Positions 37,341 to 44,094 of a stretch of 64,000 bases of DNA are shown in pieces. Each line of letters begins with the position of its first letter. Position 1 is the stretch's first letter. The notes under the pieces were generated by a model. That model worked only from the letters and a program-made list of their open reading frames with translations. It was not told the origin of the DNA and did not search any database. Source of the stretch: Undibacterium cyanobacteriorum (GTDB taxonomy: Bacteria; Pseudomonadota; Gammaproteobacteria; Burkholderiales; Burkholderiaceae_D); the NCBI RefSeq assembly GCF_031326225.1, contig NZ_CP133720.1, forward strand, positions 372,001-436,000, read 5' to 3'. A program made the position numbers and the translations under genes.

Positions 37341-39038
37341 TTATTTCTTCAAATATGCCAACGCCGCATCGAGTACCGTGTCTTTACCATTGCGATAGTC
37401 TTCAAGGCGCGGAATCACGTGCTTGTGCGGCTGTACGCCGACGCCGACGAATTCTTTACCATCAGGATACGTGTCTTTCTTGGTGCAGACGCGTGCGCTG
37501 CCGCCGCCAGGCAAGGTAAAACTCAATGGTTGTCCAGTGCTGCCGCCGGTCGCTTCACCGATGATGACACCGCGCTTCATCCAATCAAAAGCGACCGCAA
37601 AATCTTCTGCTGCTGAATACGTACGAGGTGAGGTCAATACGACGACCTTTCCTTTGAAATGGAATTGTCCATGAGCAGGGAACGACCATGCATTAAAGTT
37701 GAAGTTGCTGTCGGGGCGTCCCCAGGCGCGGTAGCTTGGTTTGTAATCACGTGTTTCAGCGTGGCTGCTGGAGGTGGCTTGATCGGTCAGTGTAGCAAGA
37801 ACTTTGTATCCAACGGTGCTACTGCCGCCTCCGTTTTCACGTACGTCAAAAATGATAGCCTTCGCCTTGCTAATTTCTGCGAAGTTCTTGAGATATTCAT
37901 TCGCGGCGGTGTCGTCGCCAAAAGAGTTCAGCGCGACATAAGCCACCTCGCCATCTAACATTTTCCAAGAGAAGGCGCCTGGTCTCTCGATACCTTGATT
38001 GCGTTTGCCGTAAGTGACACGTTCAACGCCGCTAACCCATGTCTTGCCTGTCGTGTCTTTAAATTCGACTTGCAGTCTGTCAGTCTTGCGTCCCATGAGG
38101 AATTGGCTGCCAAAAATACGACTATCAAGGTCCTGTGGTGTAGAAGCGCTGACGATTGGCGCGATGTGTTTGCGTGCCCAATCTTGCGCATTGACGCCGT
38201 TGACTCGACTGACTTCAACGCCACGAACGATGCCCTGTTCTCTGAGGGGGGCATCGGCCACGTCGGTGATGATGATCTTGCCTTCTATTAAACGTGTGCG
38301 AAATGGTGGTACTGTGAACTCGCTACTATACAGTTGATCCGGTGCGGCTATGTTAGTGTGGCCATCTTGTAAAAGCGCGCACATTTCCATCAAGATACGA
38401 TAGTACTCGGCGGTGCTCGTGGCCGCTTTCACACGCGTTAAGTATTTCAAATACACCGCATCCCAGTCGAGTTTTTTCAATGTATCTGTGAAGATAAAGT
38501 TGTACTTCACCTCGGACCAAAATTTCGACAAACCGGCGACACGCTCCTCTTCACTTAATTGCTCAGCGAAAGGCGTTTTCCAAGCGCTAGAATCCCATAA
38601 GGCGGCTTGGATCTTGGCGGACTCTTTGACTCGTCCGATATACGATGCCCAGCGCGGGTCGGCGCGTAAGCTCTCCAGATCGGAATCAGTCTGGATATGG
38701 TCTAGTCTTGCATAGCCCGCTTCAAGTGAATGATCCAACCATTGAAAGGCGAGTTCAGTTTTCCCAGCAAGCGCGTAGGCGCAGGCCGCGTTATAAGCGA
38801 GACCGCCACCGTTTGGTATTACTTGATGTCCTTTGATCGCCAATTCAGCAGCTGCAAGATAATTTTTCTTCTCGATGGCTTCTTGTGATGCTTGGTCGAA
38901 TTCTTGTGCCTGCTTTTGACGCTGTTCAAGTGAAAGAGTATTTGCACTTTGGGCAAAAGCCGGGTGTGGAATAACTGCGTTACCAATTAACAGACAATTC
39001 GACAAGGCAATGCTGATGGCGGATAGTTGAAATTTCAT
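37341..39038 (-). CDS. Exported S41-family peptidase with N-terminal TPR region
   Basis: 565 aa. Signal peptide (about 1-29, ending PAFAQ), a TPR-like helical region (about 40-135: LSLEQRQKQAQEFDQASQEA, NAACAYALAGKTELAFQWLD), a helical linker, and a C-terminal S41 tail-specific protease core (about 300-565). Catalytic region: serine in SPRTYSAAEDFAVAF and preceding DVRENGGGSS; the end GVGVQPHKHVIP is typical. Unlike CtpA there is no obvious PDZ domain of usual form. Substrate unknown. The ATG at 39038 gives a clean signal peptide; the longer open frame upstream is in an intercistronic hairpin. It follows the M28 peptidase gene on the same strand. Confidence 0.88.
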   Translation of the reverse strand: MKFQLSAISIALSNCLLIGNAVIPHPAFAQSANTLSLEQRQKQAQEFDQASQEAIEKKNYLAAAELAIKGHQVIPNGGGLAYNAACAYALAGKTELAFQWLDHSLEAGYARLDHIQTDSDLESLRADPRWASYIGRVKESAKIQAALWDSSAWKTPFAEQLSEEERVAGLSKFWSEVKYNFIFTDTLKKLDWDAVYLKYLTRVKAATSTAEYYRILMEMCALLQDGHTNIAAPDQLYSSEFTVPPFRTRLIEGKIIITDVADAPLREQGIVRGVEVSRVNGVNAQDWARKHIAPIVSASTPQDLDSRIFGSQFLMGRKTDRLQVEFKDTTGKTWVSGVERVTYGKRNQGIERPGAFSWKMLDGEVAYVALNSFGDDTAANEYLKNFAEISKAKAIIFDVRENGGGSSTVGYKVLATLTDQATSSSHAETRDYKPSYRAWGRPDSNFNFNAWSFPAHGQFHFKGKVVVLTSPRTYSAAEDFAVAFDWMKRGVIIGEATGGSTGQPLSFTLPGGGSARVCTKKDTYPDGKEFVGVGVQPHKHVIPRLEDYRNGKDTVLDAALAYLKK

Positions 39039-39140
39039 GGGAGTATTCTTTCGATGTTGTAATGGTGAAAGCATGAGGATCACCATCACAACTTCAGCAA
39101 AAATCATTCCATCAATTTCATCCCGATGGGAGCCGGATTG

Positions 39141-39189
39141 CTCCCTTCTATTGTTCAATTTTTGTTCGATTCCGAACACTAGAAGGGAG
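39141..39189 (-). other. Intercistronic stem-loop between M28 and S41 peptidase genes
   Basis: Perfect 10-bp arms CTCCCTTCTA (39141-39150) and TAGAAGGGAG (39180-39189), with a further GTTC/GAAC pairing inside the 29-nt loop. No T-tract. If the two peptidase genes share a transcript, it folds between them and could act in processing, attenuation or differential stability. Confidence 0.5.
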
Positions 39190-39251
39190 AGGATTGTTGA
39201 TGAGTAAGAAAACTGTCCAGTATCGGACACTTCATTTGATCGAGCCTTTCA

Positions 39252-40643
39252 TTACTTTCCAGGCATAGGATAGCTGGCCACACTCACATTGCCCGCCTTG
39301 TCGATTGCTTGTACACCAAAGAAATAGTTATCTTTGGATTTCCCTTTGATGCGATATTCGGTTACGTTGCCGACCTCAATACTTCCCTGCCACAGTGCAG
39401 AAGTCGTATCGCGCCAGACGATGCGATAACCGGCGAGATCGTGATCACGATTGGCATTCCAAGTCACCACGGTATCATTTTCTAGTTGCGCTGTTTTCAT
39501 GATGGCATTGCTTGGGGCAGCTGGAGCTAAGGCGAGTGATGCCAGTGCCGCAGCATTTACACGCGCCACTTTGGCGGTGTAATCGAAGTCGACGAACTCA
39601 GGCAGATCGCCAAATTTCACACCGTTTTCGCTCCGCAAATCTTGGTGTTGGTGACGATAATCTTCGTTCGGCTCAGTGAAGCGCAGTGCCGCGAATCCGC
39701 GTTCCAAGAAAGGAATGTGATCGCCACCACGTAGATAACGATCACGGCGGTAGATGATGTTGACCTTGAAATCCTTCACATAACGCTCGCCAATTTCTTT
39801 GACGTGGCGAGCCAACTGGCGCGAAGGTGAATCGTTCTCGCCGCCGGTTGCGATCAGGTTTCGGTTCGCTTCGGAGTTCTCTTTCAGCGCGGGAATTCCT
39901 TCCGCGAAAAGGCGTACCGTTTTATTGTCAACGCTACCATCTTCGGCGCGTGAACTGCCGATAATGTCATTGGTGAACATGCCCGCGACATTCCAGTTAT
40001 TCTCTTTGGCTTTTTGCGCCCAATGTGCCGCACCCAATAAGCCCTGCTCCTCGGCGGCCACCGCCATAAAGACGATGCTCGCGTCGAAATCGTATTGCGA
40101 CATGACGCAAGCCATTTCCATGACTGCTGCGGTGCCAGAGGCATCATCGTTCGCTCCAGGCGCGTCGCTCTTGGCGTCCATTACATCGGTGACACGTGAG
40201 TCATAGTGGCCGCTGACTACGTACATTCGATCGGGATCGTTTTTGCCTTTGAGAGTGGCGACCACATTGACGATCTCCGTTGCGCGATTTAGGCGTCGAC
40301 CTTCGGGCGCGACGTGGCTGTCAAATTGCACATCAAGGCGGCCTTTGCTACAGCTTTCAAGTTCGCTTTTGATCCAGCGTCGTGCCGCACCGATGCCACG
40401 GGTTTCTGATTCAGTCTCCGACATCGTGTGTCGCGTGCCGAAGCTGACCAGCTTTTTGACGTAGCTTTCGACCTTGGCGGTAGAAATTTGTTTTACGACA
40501 TCGCGAATAATGGGATTGGTCGAAATGTCCGATTTGGTGGGTTTCTGCGAGGCGCTGATCTCCTTTGAATAGGCGCTGCCGGCAATGCTGAGCATCAAAC
40601 TGAAATGGATAATGTGACCGCTCATGCTTTTAATTTTTGCCAT
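39252..40643 (-). CDS. Exported M28-family zinc aminopeptidase with fibronectin-type III-like tail
   Basis: 463 aa. Signal peptide (about 1-27, ending GSAYSK). M28 catalytic domain at about 90-370 with zinc ligands in VVSGHYDSR (His), PGANDDASG (Asp), AVAAEEQGLLGA (catalytic Glu pair), FTNDIIGSS (Asp) and, near 325, DYRHQHQDLRSENG (His). The C-terminal 90 residues (PAAPSNAIMKTAQLENDTV.. YFFGVQAIDKAGNVS) look like a fibronectin type III module, which often binds substrate or surfaces. Start ATG 40643 has a GGGAGAA ribosome site at 7 bp. Upstream gene of the M28-S41 pair. Confidence 0.9.
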   Translation of the reverse strand: MAKIKSMSGHIIHFSLMLSIAGSAYSKEISASQKPTKSDISTNPIIRDVVKQISTAKVESYVKKLVSFGTRHTMSETESETRGIGAARRWIKSELESCSKGRLDVQFDSHVAPEGRRLNRATEIVNVVATLKGKNDPDRMYVVSGHYDSRVTDVMDAKSDAPGANDDASGTAAVMEMACVMSQYDFDASIVFMAVAAEEQGLLGAAHWAQKAKENNWNVAGMFTNDIIGSSRAEDGSVDNKTVRLFAEGIPALKENSEANRNLIATGGENDSPSRQLARHVKEIGERYVKDFKVNIIYRRDRYLRGGDHIPFLERGFAALRFTEPNEDYRHQHQDLRSENGVKFGDLPEFVDFDYTAKVARVNAAALASLALAPAAPSNAIMKTAQLENDTVVTWNANRDHDLAGYRIVWRDTTSALWQGSIEVGNVTEYRIKGKSKDNYFFGVQAIDKAGNVSVASYPMPGK

Positions 40644-40923
40644 TGCTTGTTCTCCCTTTGTTATCTTCAGTGTTGATTATTTTCAGTGCCGATTACTGAA
40701 TCATGTTGTTCGGGTTTTCTTGCCTTTTGAGCGTCCCCGTCATGATTACTTGGATTTCTGCTCAATTTTTTATAGGGGCGCCCAAATAAGGCGCTTAGGC
40801 CCAAGAGCAAAAATGATGCTTGCAACCGGTTTTGTCGAGAGTAGACCGCAAAAATCCATTTAGATTCCCCATCCTTTTCGTTTATCATGGTGTTTGTCGA
40901 AAATTACACCTGTTTTACTTGCC

Positions 40924-41409
40924 ATGAAATTGTCTTCTATTCTAGTTTCTTTGTTGTTTTGTGGAGTCGCATCGACTTCTTTCGCCCAAGTTCAAGCAAG
41001 CGCCGCATCCACTGATGCAAACCCGAATTTAGCGCTGTTGAACGGACCTGGGCCATTGCATGTACAAAAGTTGGTTTCCGTTGATACCCAAGTGGGGACA
41101 GGCGATGAAGTCAAAAATGGCGACGTGATTGAAGTCCATTACACTGGCTGGTTGTACAACAGTAAAGCACCGAATTTACGTGGCGCGAAATTTGACAGTT
41201 CGCGTGATTCTGGTACGCCATTGAATTTTATGGTCGGCGGTCGCCAAGTGATTCGCGGTTGGGATATAGGAGTAATCGGGATGAAAGTGGGCGGTAAACG
41301 GACGCTATTGATCCCCGCTTACCTAGGCTATAGCACACAGGGTTCAGGAAACATTCCTCCGAACGCACACCTGTATTTTGAAGTTGAACTGTTAGCGATT
41401 AAAAAATAA
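40924..41409 (+). CDS. Exported FKBP-type peptidyl-prolyl cis-trans isomerase
   Basis: 161 aa. Signal peptide (about 1-23, MKLSSILVSLLFCGVAS..FAQ) and a single FKBP domain (about 52-161). FKBP signatures: GDVIEVHYTGWLY, KFDSSRDSGTPLNFMVGG, VIRGWDIGVIGMKVGGKRTLLIP, and the closing NAHLYFEVELLAIKK. It helps fold periplasmic proteins by isomerising prolyl bonds. The ATG at 40924 was chosen as it starts the signal peptide; the frame extends 10 codons upstream. Single gene: an intrinsic terminator starts 4 nt after the stop. Confidence 0.94.
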   Translation: MKLSSILVSLLFCGVASTSFAQVQASAASTDANPNLALLNGPGPLHVQKLVSVDTQVGTGDEVKNGDVIEVHYTGWLYNSKAPNLRGAKFDSSRDSGTPLNFMVGGRQVIRGWDIGVIGMKVGGKRTLLIPAYLGYSTQGSGNIPPNAHLYFEVELLAIKK

Positions 41410-41412
41410 GTC

Positions 41413-41439
41413 AGCCGGCATTATTTGCGGCTCTTTTTT
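41413..41439 (+). terminator. Intrinsic terminator of the FKBP gene
   Basis: Stem AGCCGGCA / TGCGGCT (41413-41420, 41426-41432) with one bulged G and a 5-nt loop, then CTTTTTT. It begins only 4 nt past the stop codon. Confidence 0.8.
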
Positions 41440-41639
41440 CGCTTTGCTGTACAAAGTTTTGCGCCTTGTTTTAGGGTGTAGCGAAGTACCGAGTATGAGC
41501 CGACATGAGTACATGCGATGCAGGGGCTGGGTTTGTCTTTGACGCAAATGAAGACTGCTATAGCGACGACAATTGACGAAATTTTTGGACCATCTTATGC
41601 TCAAAACACGAGATCGTTCATCTGCCGAATGAGAATACT

Positions 41640-42131
41640 ATGACATTACGTATCATTGCCACTGGTGGCACTTTTGAAAAGCATTATGATGAATTGCAAG
41701 GCAAGCTTGGTTTCGCCGAAAGCCAATTGCCTGAAGTATTGAAACGCGCGCGTTTGACCTTGCCGGTTGAACTCGAAGTAGTTTCCTTGATTGATTCGCT
41801 GGACATGGTGGATCAAGATCGTTTGGATATTTTGGCGTCTTGTCAGAAAGCGCCTGAGAAAGCCATCATCATTATTCACGGTACCGACACCATGCGTGAA
41901 ACGGCTGAAGTCATCGGTGCCGCTCAACTCGATAAGGCGATTGTGTTGACTGGGGCGATGATCCCTTACAAAGTCGATAACTCTGACGCGTTTTTTAATT
42001 TGGGGTTCGCGGTCGGTGTTGCGCAGCTATTAGCACCAGGTGTGTATGTCGCAATGAATGGACGCGTCTTCGCTTGGGATAATGTGCAAAAAGATCGTAG
42101 TGCAGGCGTGTTCGTTCCAAAAACAATGTGA
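41640..42131 (+). CDS. Single-domain asparaginase-family protein
   Basis: 163 aa, equivalent to the N-terminal catalytic domain of L-asparaginases (full enzymes are about 330 aa). First catalytic threonine in ATGGTFEKHYD (Thr11) and second motif in IIIHGTDTMRETA (H80-G-T-D-T84); then VLTGAMIPYKVDNSD. There is no C-terminal domain and no continuation in another frame, since an unrelated lipoprotein gene starts 10 bp later, so the short form looks natural rather than frameshifted. Full asparaginases place an active-site residue on a neighbouring subunit's C-domain, so activity is doubtful. Cytosolic. Confidence 0.85.
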   Translation: MTLRIIATGGTFEKHYDELQGKLGFAESQLPEVLKRARLTLPVELEVVSLIDSLDMVDQDRLDILASCQKAPEKAIIIIHGTDTMRETAEVIGAAQLDKAIVLTGAMIPYKVDNSDAFFNLGFAVGVAQLLAPGVYVAMNGRVFAWDNVQKDRSAGVFVPKTM

Positions 42132-42141
42132 GGTCGAAGCT

Positions 42142-42663
42142 ATGAAACGTCTAGCCCTTTGGTTGATGTTTGCGAGTTTAAGCTTGTTAGCGGCATGCGA
42201 TAAATTCCAAACGCCAGTACAGCCGCGTTTCGACGCGATGTATTTCTTCCAAACCGAAGACGTTTTAAAACAAAAGAAAGTTGATGTCGAACAGATGGCA
42301 ATTTTCTCACGTCGTCTACAAAGTGCAGTAGCGGCTACCTTCAAAAAAGGACAAGTCAGTCGTTCGAGCGGTTATATCGTCGTTGCGGTAAGGTCAGACG
42401 GAGAGGTTGCTGCTTGGCTCGATATGGAACCTGTTTTGCATGAATATTACGATTATGAGATCCGCGAGGCTATAAAGAAAGTGCAGCCTTTTGCCGTGGA
42501 GCAGGGCATCGTTGTGTTTGCGATCAAAATGGCGGTGGAAACTCCGGTTCATACCAAGAAAGAGGTGCCTGAGCCTCCAGAGTTTGTGGAAGCACGCAAG
42601 AAACTTGAAGACCCAGATAATATCGAACAGCTGGTTCTCTCGATTTGGCCGCAAGACGAGTAA
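42142..42663 (+). CDS. Lipoprotein of unknown function
   Basis: 173 aa. Lipoprotein signal MKRLALWLMFASLSLLAAC with lipobox LLAA-C (Cys19). The mature part (about 50-130) holds a compact pattern, GYIVVAVRSDGEVAAWLDM then EIREAIKKVQPFAVEQGIVVFAIKM, which faintly recalls a TonB C-terminal type fold (inference, weak). A Pro/Glu-rich hinge and short helix end the protein. ATG 42142 has a GAGGTCGAAG site. It lies 10 bp after the asparaginase-like gene, so both are probably co-transcribed up to a hairpin at 42722. Confidence 0.8.
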   Translation: MKRLALWLMFASLSLLAACDKFQTPVQPRFDAMYFFQTEDVLKQKKVDVEQMAIFSRRLQSAVAATFKKGQVSRSSGYIVVAVRSDGEVAAWLDMEPVLHEYYDYEIREAIKKVQPFAVEQGIVVFAIKMAVETPVHTKKEVPEPPEFVEARKKLEDPDNIEQLVLSIWPQDE

Positions 42664-42721
42664 GTCACTCTTTGCTCTTGTTTGCCGCACCGGTTCGATC
42701 GCAATAACATGAACGTAAGCT

Positions 42722-42742
42722 GAGGGCACCACCGGTGCCCTC
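42722..42742 (+). terminator. Hairpin behind the lipoprotein gene
   Basis: Perfect 9-bp G/C-rich arms GAGGGCACC / GGTGCCCTC around ACC, followed by ATTCATTT. It sits 30 nt before the glycosyltransferase start. Probable weak terminator. Confidence 0.6.
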
Positions 42743-42771
42743 ATTCATTTGGTCAATTCAATCCAGCTACT

Positions 42772-44052
42772 ATGAAAATCTTGTATCTCGGCTACGTGTG
42801 GCCAGAGCCAGCTTCTTCGGCGGCTGGGGGGCGGACGCTCGAAATTGTGCGAGCCTTTCGGCATGCCGGTTGGCAAGTCCTGTATGCCAGTGCCGCGGCT
42901 TTATCGCCGCACCGCTTCCCATTGCATGACATCGGTATCGAAGAGCGAAGCATTCAGGTCAATGACGATGGTTTTGATGAGCTCTTGATCAGCTATCAAC
43001 CGGACATAGTTGTGTTTGACCGATTCTTCACCGAAGAACAGTTTGGATGGAGAGTGGAGCGCCATTGTCCACAGGCACTCAAAGTGCTCGACACGTGTGA
43101 TTTACATAGTTTGCGTGAAGCGCGTCAGCTGCTTTTGAAAACGCAATTGAGTCATCCGCACGCCATCTGGCAGGTACCGAGCCGACCACAAACGATCGCC
43201 AGCATGCGCTCGCTCGATACCACGCTGCGTGAGCTTGCAGCGATCTATCGATGCGATCTGAGTCTATTGATTTCTGATGTCGAATACGACATTTTGCTAG
43301 CCGACTTTGGGTTGCCCTCGCCCATCTTGCAGGTGAACCGTTTGCTCATGACAAAGGACGATTCTCGCGGTGTGCCTCAGTATGAAGAGCGACAAAATTT
43401 CATTAGTATCGGTAACTTTCGACATGAGCCGAATTGGGATGCTGTGCTTTGGTTAAAGCAGTCCATCTGGCCGGCCATTCGTGCACTTCTACCGCAAGCG
43501 CAGTTGCATGTTTATGGTGCCTACCCACCACCGAAAGCGACGCAATTACATCAAGCGCGTGAGGGCTTTCATGTGCTTGGATGGGCTGAAGATGCCCAAG
43601 CAGTCATGCGACAGGCTCGCGTGTGTTTGGCGCCCTTGCGCTTCGGGGCTGGCATCAAAGGAAAACTTGCTGATGCAATGTGTGCAGGCACGCCGAGCGT
43701 GACCACGAGTATCGGCGCGGAAGGGATGCAACTCGATTTGCCGTGGGGGGGCGCGATTGCTGACACGGTTGAAGAATTTGCCGATGCCGCAGTCGAACTC
43801 TATTACAATCCCGAACAATGGCAGGATGCGCAATTGAAAGGGCAGATCATTGCTGACCGTCTTTTTCAAGCAAGAAGCGATCGAGATTTATTGATTTCGA
43901 CGATACAAAAATTGAAGGAAAATTTGACGCAGCATCGCGCGGGTAATTTTGTCGGCGCCATGCTGCGTCATCATAGTATGAAGAGCAGCCAGTACATGTC
44001 GCAATGGATTACATTGAAGAATCGTATCGCTCGGGAGAATTCTGATATTTGA
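42772..44052 (+). CDS. Glycosyltransferase, GT4-like
   Basis: 426 aa, two Rossmann-like halves (GT-B fold). N-terminal half starts MKILYLGYVWPEPASSAAGGRT, the usual acceptor-side loop; the C-terminal half has FISIGNFRHEPNWDAVLWLKQ and the donor-site motif VCLAPLRFGAGIKGKLADAM.AGTPSVTT.IGAEGM (about 284-320). No signal or membrane segment; it would act at the inner face of the membrane on a polysaccharide, lipopolysaccharide or glycoprotein precursor. No other glycan genes are near, so the product is open. Stop codon is 42 bp from the convergent GGDEF-EAL gene. Confidence 0.88.
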   Translation: MKILYLGYVWPEPASSAAGGRTLEIVRAFRHAGWQVLYASAAALSPHRFPLHDIGIEERSIQVNDDGFDELLISYQPDIVVFDRFFTEEQFGWRVERHCPQALKVLDTCDLHSLREARQLLLKTQLSHPHAIWQVPSRPQTIASMRSLDTTLRELAAIYRCDLSLLISDVEYDILLADFGLPSPILQVNRLLMTKDDSRGVPQYEERQNFISIGNFRHEPNWDAVLWLKQSIWPAIRALLPQAQLHVYGAYPPPKATQLHQAREGFHVLGWAEDAQAVMRQARVCLAPLRFGAGIKGKLADAMCAGTPSVTTSIGAEGMQLDLPWGGAIADTVEEFADAAVELYYNPEQWQDAQLKGQIIADRLFQARSDRDLLISTIQKLKENLTQHRAGNFVGAMLRHHSMKSSQYMSQWITLKNRIARENSDI

Positions 44053-44094
44053 ACGTCGCTATCGAATGAATTGTGAGTGGCAGGCACGCGCAAT

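Noticed and set aside
41640..42131. Asparaginase-like gene as a frameshifted pseudogene
   Set aside because: No C-terminal asparaginase sequence is found in any frame downstream, and a well-formed lipoprotein gene follows after 10 bp.
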